A DNA stretch of 64,000 bases from Malania oleifera (taxonomy: Eukaryota > Streptophyta > Magnoliopsida > Santalales > Ximeniaceae). A program made the position numbers and the translations under genes. The stretch is from contig NC_080418.1 of NCBI RefSeq assembly GCF_029873635.1, forward strand, positions 16,081,388 through 16,145,387. Reading direction: 5' to 3'. Below, in pieces: positions 49,901 to 60,657 of this stretch (the first letter of the stretch is position 1; the number at the start of each line of letters is the position of its first letter). The notes beneath the pieces are model-generated. The model did no database searches and was not told the DNA's origin. It saw nothing but the letters and a program-made list of their open reading frames with translations.

Positions 49901-52900
49901 GTTTCATCTGCGTACAGGTGTGGATAAAGAGGGTTGGAAGTCGCGTAGCCATAGAAATAGGATGGGGGAAAGGGACTGAGCAGGGGAGATGGGGACGAGA
50001 GAGAAGTATTCGGTTCTCTCGTTAAGAGGAATCCCTCCCCGCTCCCAAACTTTCTGCTGCCTTCAGTATAGCCCTATCTTCATTTAATCGATTCCCATCC
50101 CTTAATCCAAGCTACGTAAATATTATTCACGTTCTTCAATCACTTCCTAAGTACATTCCTACCCCCAACCTCCAGTCACCGCTTAGAGTTTCCACTCGTG
50201 CCTTGATCGAAGAAAAGAATCAACTTGCATATTGAACTATTAAATCAGTGGTATTTATAAAGCGCTTAATCCTGAGGGCTTCGTGAGATCTTGCATCATT
50301 TTTAGTTCACACATGACATTCGTGTCTGAACGATTTTGCTCCACTTGAGGAGGCAAATACAATTATAAGAAAATACCCAAGAAGTTTTCTTTCCCTCAAA
50401 AAGGCTAACACCGGGTATCATACTTCTGTTTTATTTATGCTTGAGGTTTTTGGCTAAACATCGTTTAGCATTTTTTACTATAGAAGGCACGCCTTTTGAT
50501 GATTTAAATAACGCCGCCTTTCTAGTTAGAGGCTTAAGTATACAGACGCATTTGGGTGATGTGATGAAGACTCCAATGTAAGAACTGGTTAAAAATTCTC
50601 CAATCTATTACATGTTATCGTTATAAAAGCTGGAATTCATTTCCTTCATAAAAATAATCAGTTTTGTATATGCTAATATACTCTATCATCGAATACAGCT
50701 ACAATCAATGGTGGTCCAAAATAATTAAAAAGTCTTTGCATAATCTCAGATACTATGTGAAATAGGCATAGTATTTGAAGACTGTTAGTGTAATGAGTAA
50801 GATATTTTGCGTAGATAGTCAATTGAGTTCGTTAATTCATGAGTGTTTTAGTGTCATGAGTCTATCAAGTTGCGTCATAAATTTTTCTAGGAAGTGACCA
50901 CAAGTAGTTCAGAAGTACATATACTTGTTTCTTTGTCTTACATTACATTTGTTATTCCTGTGATGCTCAGTTCATTGTTTTTTCATCCTTTCCTTCTTTT
51001 GTTTTCAAAATATATGAATTGGTAGTGTTACATTATTTTTAAATCTGCTTTCATGGATTTTTGTACAGGTATTCGAAGTTCGCAATTTTTCGCATTTACC
51101 GATCAATTAGTTGCAAGATATATCTACCTTTTCTTAATCTTATACTTCAATACTACATTTTCAGTTATCCTTGTGGTGGTCATATACTTTTTCGACATGT
51201 AATTTCTGGTCTTTGATATTTTCCTAAATGGGGGGATATATAATCTTGATATGATATACACATTTTCCAATTATTAACAAATCATTGCTATATAGACAAC
51301 TAACATTCTTTAAAATAGGGCTTATGCCACATCCAGTTTTGATTATGACAACTAACTCTGGTAACTAAGGGAATGTGTTAGTAACTAGAAGAATTAAATT
51401 GCATGGAGGCGCCTTCACCTTGGCCTCTGCGTGTTATTACAGGGACTTAAAGGACTGATATCATGATGCGTGGTGTTGCGTGGCCATATATGAATGAAGA
51501 GCTTAAAAATTGTGTATGTTTGTAAATTTATAAAATTGATATATACTTAAATAACTGGAATCTAATTTGATATATATATGCTTCATTCTTCATGGGTTGA
51601 TGATAACAATTTATCATGAAGTGCGATATTGTATATAACTGTGATAATAAATTTTCGCAGTCATGGTCATGGTAAGTAGGAAATATAAATTAAAGAAAGG
51701 TTATTAATTACTAGTTATGTCTCAAAAAGATCGAACACATATATTTTAAATTTTGTAATTATAAAAATATTTAATTTAATTAAAAATAGCTTTTAACATA
51801 ATTATTAAGAAAAAGATTCTTAATTAAAAATTACCAATCTATTTATTTTCCTTATGCATTGTAACCTATTAGCTATTAATAAAATATAGTAGATTCTGGA
51901 ATGAATAAAAAGAACCATCTATAAAATTTAAATTAACGCTTTAGTATACACTAAAAATTTTAATTTAGGTATTAATATTTTTAACATATTAATGTTAAAT
52001 CATAGTTAAAAATATACCTTAAACCAAGAATTGGTACTTAATAAATAAATTATATTATTTTAGTTAATAAGCCCTTTAAATTTTCCTATCTCCCCATCTT
52101 CATCTTTTCCTTTCCACTCTCTTCCACCCGTCCCTCTCTCTATTCTTATTCCTCCTTTCCCTTCTGCCCTCTTCTTTATTCTCCTCCCCTTTTTTCTTTC
52201 ACCACTCCCCTCGTTTACTCCCTTTGCCTTCGCCCTTAACTTACCTTACGCCCTTTTCCACCTTTTCGTCGTCCCTTCTTTTTTCTCGCTCCTTTACCTG
52301 CTGCACGGATGCCTAATGCTTTTATCCCTCTCCCCTCCTAAGAAAGTGCCGCCCCCCCCATTCACTTTTCTTTCCTTGTCCGCCCTCCTACCATTCCTCT
52401 CGTTCTTTTTCACTCTCGGCCCATCTAGTTGCCATTTCCTTCTCCCGGCCGATCCTATGCCCAGCATCCTTCTTCCTATACCTTTTGTACTACCGGTCCC
52501 ACCCTCTCCGACTTGTAATTTCATAATATGTGTTAAAAATCATCATGATAGTACCCTTAAACAAAGCAAGTAAGACCAAATACCCACTTATTTTACGACA
52601 CACCAACCAAACAAAACACCCGTACCCCTTTTCAACACTTATTCAGCACTTTTTTCTAAAAAGCACTTTTGCATAAGTGGTTCAAAATGACCCCCAAGTG
52701 GAACAAATGACCAGAGAAGATACATAAAGAGGGCTTTCACACAAGACATTTGAAAAAGTACTCACATGCATAAATCCCTAATAAGTCCTTCAAGAAAAGA
52801 ATCTGACTTGATTTTAGAATCGTAAACTAGAATTTTTAATAACAATTGGTCCATTTGAAAGAAGACATTTTAAAATAATAGTACCATGTTTCAAATTATA

Positions 52901-55608
52901 CAAATTTCCGTTTCTAGAACTCCTCTTGCACTATTTCGTCTCTTTTGCTCATCATTTTCAACTCTTCCCCTCCCGACCCTCCCCCTTTTTGTGGTTTTTT
53001 ATTTTTTTTTTTGTCCCCTTCCCCATGTTTTCCTTTTTATTTCATTTTTTGTTTTTTTGCGATCCCCCTGCCCAAAAGAAGTTCCACTCGAAAGAAAGCA
53101 CGAATAAACATCAGCAAACTGGATAGACTTCCAATAGTCCAACAAAAAAAGAGCCAAGGAAAAAGGACCCCCATTACAAAATCAACTTCATTCTCAAATT
53201 CAAAGGTGAGGGTCCGATCCCATTCTCTGAGCAAATCTAATAAAGATGCTGAATGCAAAAAATCACAACTGAATGGGCGGATGGGGAAGCAGTAGTAATT
53301 ATTGATGAAATCACATGTGGACAGGAAAAAGTAATTATGAAAATATCAACTATTTTGGAGAAAAAACAATGTTACCAGAGAGAAGAACAAAGAGTTCGTT
53401 GGTCCGGATTGCTGTTTTGTGTTTCATTTTTGGCACCTCTCTTTGCCTAAAACACCACCATCTTGTCTCCTTTTCCACCTTGAGGTGCCCCCCCACCAAC
53501 CGGCACCCGACCCGAATTGTTAGTTAAAATTAGACAGTTACTTTATGTGTGCTTTTAGTACTTAAAATTAGTATATTTACGGATTTTGTTGGTACTACCA
53601 GTTAAGATAAGATTCCTACATTTGTAAGGTTTATATATTATATTCATATTTTTTTGTATCTTTTTATAAATAAGGTGGTCTCGGAACATAAAAGACGGAG
53701 GAGCCCAGGAAAGGGCTTTTATGAATTTGAAGGGCAAGTTAACATGAGTTTTCCCCCTCATCCGTTAGATTGAAGCTTCTTCTTTCTACTTCCGTCGCTC
53801 TGGTATTTCTCCGCTTTTCCCCTTTCCTCCTCCTTCCCCTCAAGAGGGGGGGTCCTCTCTCCAATCTAGGTTTATCTGAATTCCACTAATTCTCTTGTAT
53901 CGGACAATAATTAGCTCCTCAACCAGTTCAGCGTAAGCATCATTATTGCGGATTTCTAATTTTAATCACTAGAGGATCTATTTTTTCAGTAAGCCAATTA
54001 TTCACATGATCAGTTGTAAACTATTAACAATCTGATGGATTTATAGTTGTATATTCTAATAATCCAATTTATATAAAGCTTTCTAGGTTTGTTTTCTTCC
54101 AACAGCAGAGTCCCTGGGCAATCACATTGAGCCCATCATCTAAAAGTTGAACATATGCAAAAAACTACCCAAAATGTGCTAATAAATTAAAATATGGCGG
54201 AATTAAATCATGTATCTAATCATCAGCTTCAGAATTGATCTCTACCCATATAAACCCATAAAGAGGAGCTATCACTACATGTCGGCTAATATATTATCAA
54301 AAGTAATTATAAAAAATAAAAAAATTTAAAAAAAATCTACACTCGAGAAATCCAAAGCTAAGCATTCACCAGAGTCCACATCACAGTATCATACTGTTTA
54401 CTTAGAGCACCAAGTCACCAACTATCAGCAAGGTAACCAATCTTGCTTCACAATAATCAGTCACAGACTGTCATAAAGCATAACCAACAGCTATGAAAAC
54501 CTATACAAAATTAGGACAACTCAAACCATCCATCATTGCTGTATCCAAAATCCAAATCCTTTATACTTGTTCCTCTTCCCAATAAAACAAATCCACTTTT
54601 TTTCTAACACAGTTAAAACAGATTAAAACACATGAAAACAATTTTTTAAACACGTCCAAATACAAGATAAAACAGGTGCGCCTACACTGCTAAATCAATA
54701 TCAAGATAAATGTACGGTCCAATAGAATGTTTCACAATAGAACAGACCAACTGCCAGGCCAGCCCATGCCAACTGACCGACTGCGCTTTGCAGAGTCATG
54801 CTGAGTGAAAAATAAAATATCAATGATAAAGAAAAAATGTGCAATATCTTCAATCAGCATGATTACCAATTCAACATCCGCTTCTTCAATCAACAAAAAC
54901 AACTTTTTATCCATTCAATGTAAAGGAGAACAAACAAAAACTGCCTCCGTCATTCAATTAGACCCCGTATAAAACTGACACTAGTAAATAATTTAAATTT
55001 TAAAGAAAATTTTTTTAAAAAAAATTCTCACACATTGAAACCCTAAAAAAATACAGAAATTCGGCACAAGTAAAACCATAACTAGAAAACCCTACGTGGT
55101 AATTAGGGGAATATTAATTAAACAACAAAGAGCGTAGAAGTAGAAAAATATTACCTTGATGTCTTCGTTGGATACGCCGTAATCTAAGTTGGAAATATAG
55201 AGCTTCGTTCCGGTTTCAATGGCAGAGGCTCGGACAGCCTGTGCCGGGTACGCCAACGCCTGATCTGCAAACATATCGTGCTGCCAGGTGGAATCCGGAG
55301 CCTGAAGAACGCGTAGTTTCGCATGACAACAGAAAGCATCATATCAGAGATCGAATCAGATCAAGTCGAATCGAATCGAATCCAACCGAAGCGCGAAAAA
55401 GAGAGCTAGGTCGATCGAACGGAGAAGAGCTAACCCTAAAACCCACCTTTGGGGGTGCGTAAGGCGCCGCCCTGTTGGCACCACGGTTGGGGAAGCGACG
55501 AGCAGGGCCAGGACCAGAGGCCCTGCCTCTGCCTCTAGAGCTTCCACCTCCTGCTTTTTTGTTGGTCTTTATCAGATCGTCCAGAGACATGTCCAAAGCG
55601 CTAGACAT
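40749..55608 (-). CDS. ALY: ALY/THO4-type mRNA export adaptor; interrupted as assembled
   Basis: Minus-strand exons: 1 = 55608-55447, 2 = 55301-55155, 4 = about 47880-47699, 5 = 40911-40749. ALY/REF proteins link the TREX/THO complex and the UAP56 helicase to mRNA in the nucleus. Seen here are an N-terminal UAP56-binding motif (ALDMSLDDLIK), a Gly/Arg-rich segment, RRM start with RNP2 (LYISNLDY), RRM second half (VVFSRRADAVAAVKRYNNVQLDGKPMKIEIVG), an RGG-type tail and a C-terminal motif (VSAEDLDADL). Visible parts total about 215 residues; relatives have about 240-290. Exon 3, which should encode the piece from the first RRM helix to RNP1 (about 20-25 residues), was not found between 47880 and 55154. 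Exon 4 loses homology at about 47876-47880 inside RNP1. That points to a rearrangement, an insertion or an assembly fault. The CT-rich leader on the minus strand (55660-55700) suits a plant promoter. Confidence 0.85.
43484..43690. repeat. GGGTGGCAAAACGGGT-type element end
   Basis: Starts AGGGTGGCAAAATGGGTTC and continues with GGTTGACCCGTTTATTA and CCTACCCGTTTAATAAAC. The first 190 bp closely match the start of the element at 56431. The right limit is not clear. Confidence 0.6.
44639..44803. mobile_element. Small foldback (MITE-like) element
   Basis: About 165 bp with inverted ends: GGAGTGGCAAAAGGGCGACCC on the left and GACCCGTTTTTCCACCCC on the right, flanked by TA on both sides. Inside are complementary CCCGTTTAATGAATGGG and AACGGGCGGGT words. 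It belongs to the same sequence style as the ends at 43484 and 56431. Confidence 0.65.
46882..47071 (-). mobile_element. tRNA-derived SINE (Au-like) with perfect 14-bp target duplication
   Basis: The minus strand reads a tRNA-like head (GATCAACGGTAAGGCTGCTC), a B box (GGTTTGAGTCC, complement of 47006-47017), CAGCCTCCTGACATAAAAGC, GGTAAGGCTATGTACA, CCTTGTGGTCCGGGGAAGCC and a terminal T-run. The exact repeat TGAAAACCCTTTAC flanks it at 46868-46881 and 47072-47085. It lies in an ALY intron, in the same orientation as the gene. Confidence 0.88.
47699..47880 (-). CDS. ALY: ALY/THO4 exon 4, 5' edge broken
   Basis: Encodes EVVFSRRADAVAAVKRYNNV and on through KPMKIEIVGTNIVTPAP to NGVAR, followed by a good donor (GTAACC). 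In the family RNP1 reads KGTAEVVF. Here the sequence before EVV differs, one residue is lacking, and the region upstream on the minus strand is purine-rich with no polypyrimidine tract, so no credible acceptor exists. The exon joins exon 5 in phase (AG + T). Confidence 0.85.
47881..54000. other. Unassigned 6 kb between ALY exon 4 and intron 2 sequence
   Basis: No protein homology was recognised on either strand. The plus strand begins with a CT-rich leader-like stretch (47891-48060) ending at ATGCCATG near 48083 and a CAGGTAAGATG donor-like site near 48446, as at the 5' end of a plant transcript. The middle (48500-52050) is ordinary AT-rich DNA. A pyrimidine tract lies at 52087-52520. If the ALY gene was broken by insertion or rearrangement, the foreign sequence is here, but I see no terminal repeats or target duplication. 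Confidence 0.5.
52087..52520 (+). repeat. Pyrimidine-rich tract of about 430 bp
   Basis: The plus strand is overwhelmingly C and T (CTCCCC, TTTCC, CCCTCT words), with few purines. It is in an otherwise AT-rich region. Long pyrimidine tracts in introns on the antisense strand become purine tracts in the ALY pre-mRNA. Confidence 0.7.
54000..55154 (-). other. 5' part of ALY intron 2, no exon found
   Basis: AT-rich intron-like sequence starting with donor GTAATA at 55154. The minus strand was searched by eye for the missing RRM exon (HYDRSGRSKG-type wording) without success. Confidence 0.5.
55155..55608 (-). CDS. ALY: ALY/THO4 exons 1 and 2
   Basis: Exon 1 (55608-55447, 54 codons) encodes MSSALDMSLDDLIKTNKK followed by a Gly/Arg/Ser-rich stretch ending in YAPPK. 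Exon 2 (55301-55155, 49 codons) runs from APDSTWQHDMF to LYISNLDYGVSNEDIK. Both are in phase 0 and joined by a 145-bp intron with GT..AG ends. The donor after exon 2 (GTAATA) is intact, so splicing into a downstream exon is expected. Confidence 0.92.
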
Positions 55609-55930
55609 TTTACAAAAAGAAAAAAAACTAGATGCGAAGATCAACGAAGAAAAGCGAGCGAGCGAGAGAGGGAGGGAGGGAGAGAGAGAGAGAGGGTAGG
55701 GTTGTTAGAGGAGAGAAGACGAGAGAAAATGGAAGAGATGGATGGCTGGAGAGGAAAGTAGGGTTTACAGCGATCGTTATAAACAATAGAAAAACGACCA
55801 GAGCTGCTCGGGGTCAATACGAGGACCAAACCTGGAGTAAAAACAGCGATCGTCACTTGTCAGCTCTGGAGTTCTAATTGAGCCTTGTTTTGTGTTATAT
55901 GTAAAACACAAGAGGCCTCGTTGCCATGGT

Positions 55931-56004
55931 GGTGTCGTGGTGTAGTTGGTTATCACGTCAGTCTAACACACTGAAGGTCTCCGGTTCGAGCCCGGGCGAC
56001 GCCA
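55931..56004 (+). tRNA. tRNA-Val (AAC)
   Basis: A 74-nt cloverleaf. Acceptor strands GGTGTCG and CGACGCC pair with one G-T wobble. The D arm contains TAGTTGG. The anticodon arm TCAGT-CTAACAC-ACTGA gives anticodon AAC. The T arm is GGTTCGAGCC and the discriminator is A. No CCA is encoded and no intron is present, as expected for a plant nuclear tRNA-Val. Confidence 0.95.
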
Positions 56005-56087
56005 TAGGATTTTCTTTCTCTTCCTGTGAATTTTGACATTTTTCAATCACTTCGGCAGAGGGGAAAAATAAAACATTAAAACACGCA

Positions 56088-56159
56088 AGGGCCCAACCGG
56101 GTTCGAACCGGTGACCTCTTGATCTGCAGTCAAATGCTCTACCACTGAGCTATGGACCC
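56088..56159 (-). tRNA. tRNA-Cys (GCA)
   Basis: On the minus strand, GGGTCCATAGCTCAGTGG starts a 72-nt cloverleaf. Acceptor arms GGGTCCA and TGGGCCC pair with one G-T wobble. The anticodon loop is CTGCAGA (anticodon GCA), the T arm GGTTCGAACC, and the discriminator T. It converges on the tRNA-Val gene with an 83-bp gap. Confidence 0.95.
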
Positions 56160-56430
56160 GTTGGGTTGCATGCCGTGTTACATTATATATCTATCCAATT
56201 GTCAAGATTTGTTCCTGCTGGCTCTCCCACGTTTGAACTTGTGGTCCACTAAAATAAGGTCCTAAAATATTTTTAAAAATTTTCCATGTAACCGACCAAA
56301 ATTTTAAGAACATCACCACCATGATTTCCCAAATGAGCATTGATTGAATTATTAAACTTTATTTTTGTCAACAAAAGACATTAAAATGTGTTGCATTATT
56401 AAACGTAAATGGCTTGAAGGACCTAAGGTA
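56160..56430. other. Short intergenic stretch, nothing seen
   Basis: AT-rich flank between tRNA-Cys and the foldback element. No ORF or repeat stands out. Confidence 0.4.
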
Positions 56431-57100
56431 GGGGTGGCAAAACGGGTTAATAGGTCGGATTCGGGCAGGTCATAAACAGGTTGGGGTTAAACGAATTTAG
56501 GTTCGGATTAACCTGTTTATTAATAGGTAACTAGTATATAAACTCAAACCCGTTTGTTTAATAAACAGGTCACCCGTTTAAAAAATAAATTTTATTTATT
56601 TTAAAAAAATTTAAACATTTTATATAAAATGACATATTTAAAAATAATAAAATAAAAACACTCCTTCATTTTATTTATTAATATCTCAATAAAAAAACAT
56701 AAAATATAAAAAATAATACATCTCTTTAATCAATAATTTTTTTTTTTAAAAAGTATAATTAAAAAAAAACACCTATATAAACAATAAATTATATTAAAGG
56801 AAGAACGGTGTGCAACAACAAAAAAAACAAAGACATTGAAAAGCAAGGAATACCACTATGCTACTACTCCCATACTAGAAATAGAGAGAAAAACAGAGAT
56901 GATTGAGAAAGAGAGAGGTGTATTTTTACAAATTCCATATTCTCTTAATCCTCCAAGGGCCAAAGAAATCAATGAAGACAAAAGGAACCCCTTACATTGT
57001 TGCCAATGCAGCCGCCAGCCATGGAAAAGTCCTTAAAGACGAGAGCTTTGATTCCACTTCACCCACTATGCAACAAAACCCTAGAGCAATAGAGGGCATC

Positions 57101-57143
<43 letters not shown>

Positions 57144-57735
57144 CTCTCCCTCTCTCTCTCTCTCTTTGTGAAGAACTAGAGACAAGAAATGCAGCGACAT
57201 ATCAAAATTTCAACTATAATGGTTATACAATAGTACAAGTAACTGTGTCTGTGCCACTGCCATTGTAGAAGAAGAAGTAAAAGAAGAAAAATGAGTGGGA
57301 AAAGGAAAAAGAGGGAAGTGAAAAGGGATGGATCCAGATCGGATCGCGTATCTTGAAATGGGGGCTCCTAGTATGGAGTTGCAAGAGTCCAAGTGGGAAT
57401 AGCTGAGGAAGGAGGCTCAAAAGATTGGGGGTACTGCCGCTACGAACTTGCGATGGGCTAGCGGGCGACGGGCGCTGAGAATAAGATCTGGCCATCTCCT
57501 ATCTAGGTGTCTACGTGAGGTCCTAATGGCTGAGGTTGAGAGTGAGGGATGTATTAGATCTAGAGATGGGTAGCTAGGGACTAAGCTAGGGTTTCATTTA
57601 TAATGTATATATAATAAGTTAAATGGGTCACCCGACGAGTACCCGACCCGAACCCATCTAACCCGTTTAATAAACCAGGTGGGGTCTGAGTTGACCCGTT
57701 TATAAATGGGTCAGCTTGTATTAGAAAAGTGGGAG
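56431..57735. mobile_element. GGGGTGGCAAAACGGGT-type element, possibly about 1.3 kb
   Basis: Left end at 56431 (GGGGTGGCAAAACGGGTTAA), with CCTGTTTATTAATAGG and CACCCGTTTAAAAAATAAA as in the copy at 43484. Complementary words return at 57628-57730 (GAACCCATCTAACCCGTTTAATAAACC; GACCCGTTTATAAATGGG), which suggests the two are ends of one element. The clean CACCCC right terminus is missing. The middle has a (CT)n microsatellite (57103-57165) and non-coding sequence. Class is unknown; it may be a non-autonomous DNA element. Confidence 0.5.
57103..57165 (+). repeat. (CT)n microsatellite
   Basis: An almost uninterrupted CT dinucleotide run of about 60 bp with two short interruptions. Confidence 0.95.
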
Positions 57736-58219
57736 GCTTCGGATTGCAACAGTAATAGAAAAGTGAGTAAGAATGAGATGCTTACCTCCTCTCGGAGTAC
57801 CATTTTATATTAGTGAAGGTTGACTGTCTTTCTATTTAGCATTTGTATGTGCATTATTACGTATATGGGGGTCATGGATAATTTAAGGGCATTTATCTAG
57901 GGGTTTGAATTGCGGTTTAATACTATTTCCCCTCATTAATGTGTATATTGACTTTAGCATATCGATTATGCAGGGGTGTTAATGATGGTTTCGCAACCGT
58001 ATCCCTTCGTAAATGAGTCTATTAATTTTGGATATATCAGTTCCCTCCCCCCCCCCCAATTTCCTATTGAATTTTTTAAACAGGTTTCTTTTATTTGAGA
58101 GTGCTTCGAGGTCCACAATACAAGCTTCCATCGTAATTCGAGCTAATTACGGAGCGACCAGCTCAATTTGGGTGTTCTTTGTCGAGTTGGTTATTATACA
58201 AGTTACCTCTATCTGAGTC

Positions 58220-58680
58220 GGTTGCTTTCTTGTTCGGCCCAATAATCCAAGCTGGTGGCCTTAGTGCTCGACTTAGTCCGAGCCAGGTGCTTCATTGTTC
58301 GGCTTAATCCGAGCCAATGTCTTCACTGTTTGGCTCAAATAGTTGCTTCAATATACGACTTAATCCGAGCTAGGTGCATCACTGTTCGACTCAATCCAAG
58401 TCGATACATTCACTGTTCGACTCAATCCGAGTCGATGCCTTCATTGTTCCGCTCAACCTAAGCCGGTAGATTCATTGTTCAACTCAGTTCGAGTCAACAC
58501 CTTCACTATTTAGCTCAGATGGTTATTTCAAAATAAGGCCCAATTCAAACTAGGTGCATTAGTGTTCAGCTCAATTTGAGCCAGCACATTCACTATTTGG
58601 CTAAATTCAAGTCTATGCCTTCACTATTCAGCTCAATCTGAGTCAAGTGCGTCAATGTTTGACTCAACCCGAGCTAGTAT
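58220..58680 (+). repeat. Array of short inverted repeats, left part
   Basis: Units of about 30-33 bp read roughly TTCACTGTTCGGCTCAATCCGAGCCAGTGC. The core is itself an inverted repeat. Examples: CGACT..AGTCG at 58387-58403, CGACTC-AATCC-GAGTCG at 58418-58434, GCTCAA-T-TTGAGC at 58569-58581, GGCTT..GAGCC at 58301-58315. It is cut at 58680 by a solo LTR and resumes at 60658. Confidence 0.85.
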
Positions 58681-60346
58681 TGTAACGTCCTCAAAATTTA
58701 CATCATTTTCTCTTTATATATATATATATATATATATAATCATACCTATGCAGCGGAAACATAAGTCATACAACCATATATACTATACAATACCAAAATT
58801 CAGTACATTCAGACCATAGTCATATACAATTACTCCCTCCAGTATCATCTACCCCAAAAATACAAAACCCTGTTACAAACTTACCCTACCACCAGGGTAA
58901 CCAAGTCAACTCTCTATCCGCGAGCCTGATTTGCTCGTCTAGCTGACTCACCTGAAAAGTGGTAAAGTAAAGGGGTGAGACGACGCTCAGTAAGTGGAAA
59001 TATGCTATTACTAGTGTGTGGCGACTAAATTACATATATACTTTAAATAGCATTTAAGCTATAATAAAATGATAAATCTGTAAAGCATATCTTATATTTT
59101 TTGCAGTTTAAAACACAACTGTATTATCTGAGTTTTTCTACTTTTCATATTATTAATATCATACTATATTTATCAAATATCGTAAAACTGTATACATATA
59201 CATAACGGTGCTTTATCCCTAGAACTTTATATGTCATGATTTGACCCCTCATGACAGGGTTGTGCGGCCCGTAGGCAGGACTTAACCTGGTCGGCCCTCC
59301 AGAAAAGGCATTATACTCTACACTACCTCAACCCGACCAAAATGCATACTCTCCTAAGTGTGGGACTGGCTGCTACCTCGTTAAACTGGCCCCCTCAACC
59401 CAGCGAACTGGGGAGCTGCATACTCTCCGAGCACAGTTGACGGTACCCGTACACTATCTGATATATGTGGTTGCACTCTATCTGTATTAGCAATGATATT
59501 GTGCTCTGTATTCTGTATCTGCATCTGTTTGTAATCTTTTCACAAGGATCTGATATTATACATTTACCTATATACTCTTTTACTGTTTTCATCATGTTTC
59601 CAAAATAACCATAACACTATAATTATGTACTGTAAATACAGTAATATCTGTAGCATTTTGATGTTATAACTGTATAATCTGTCTATATCTTCTATCTGTA
59701 TAATCTGTCTGTATACTCTGAGTGTTATGACATTTAGGAAAAACATAACATCTATAAATACTATATATATCTGTCCGTGTAATCATTTGAATAAAAACTG
59801 TATATGTATATATATTCTGTCTGTATAAAATCTATAAATATCTAACTATATCTATACAACTTGATATACTGAAAAACTGTATAAAACTTCATATCAAATA
59901 ATATATACTCAGACCACACATACTTTAAAATCACATATTCTATAAAAACTACATAAATACTGGTATACATGCATGTTTGTAAAATTTCTATTAATATATT
60001 CAAATTTCATAGCATAGCATATTTCCCTTACATAGTTTCTGAAAAGTCTTCACTAAACTTTGGCCCTACACCTATAGGGTTCTCCACTCAACACCCTGAA
60101 AACAACATCCCCCAGAATAATACATCAGTATTTTCCTACATACAACATTTCCTATAACTGCAGGGAAAGCATATTCTAAATAAAATACCTTACCCTGAGT
60201 TTGGGATGAATTCCAAACTAACTTCACCAATGATCAGCTCTAGCAGACTTGTAGAGAACTTCGTTAGGAGTGTCGCGGTGGCCTCAGATCTTCAATCCGG
60301 CGAACAACGGACCCGAAATTGAAGAGAGAAGGAGTGGGAGACGTTT

Positions 60347-60384
<38 letters not shown>

Positions 60385-60657
60385 GTTTTTGCGTCAATTT
60401 TCTGCTGAAAAATCTGAGTTTTCACTATTTATAGCCCTGATTCGTTGACGAGACATGTCATTTCATCGACGAGTCCTTAAGGAATTTCATCGGCAAACTT
60501 CCTCCCTTATCGATGAATTTCAAATTGCCCCAAAAACCTCTCTCAGTATTTTATCGTCAACGAAACCTGTCCTCGTTGACGAGCTCCTCTTATATCCTCA
60601 TTGACGAATCTCCTGTGTTCGTCAACGAGATGCTGAAAAATTCCTTGGGTTATTACA
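58681..60657 (-). mobile_element. Solo LTR, 1977 bp, with 5-bp target duplication
   Basis: Runs TGTAACG to TTATTACA, flanked by the exact duplication AGTAT (58676-58680 and 60658-60662). No internal region lies between two LTRs, so it is a solo LTR left by recombination. It belongs to the same style as 2940-4343 (shared GTTGTGCGGCCCG.AGGC block near 59261, CTCAGTAAG block near 58990, terminal palindromes). It contains a TA run (58715-58738), a (GA)n run (60348-60382) and TCGTTGACGA-type palindromes at 60440-60630. Termini are clean, so it is a moderately recent fossil. Confidence 0.9.
60440..60632. repeat. TCGTTGACGA palindrome cluster in the solo LTR
   Basis: About eight copies of TCGTYRACGA or close variants at 15-35 bp spacing. 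Examples: 60442-60451, 60554-60563 (TCGTCAACGA), 60572-60583 (CTCGTTGACGAG), 60619-60629. The corresponding end of the 2940-4343 LTR has about seven such words at 4085-4260. Confidence 0.75.

Noticed and set aside
52294-53295. Overlapping ORFs of 66-116 codons in pyrimidine- and T-rich DNA
   Set aside because: They are low-complexity frames open on both strands with no recognisable protein. Shadows of base composition.
54350-54470. Minus-strand VGDL wording, considered as the missing ALY exon 3
   Set aside because: Only four residues match, a stop follows almost at once, and there are no splice borders. Treated as chance.
55632-55877. Plus-strand ORFs in the GAGAGAGG tract upstream of ALY
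   Set aside because: This is the reverse strand of the CT-rich ALY leader, so Glu/Arg-rich frames are expected by composition.
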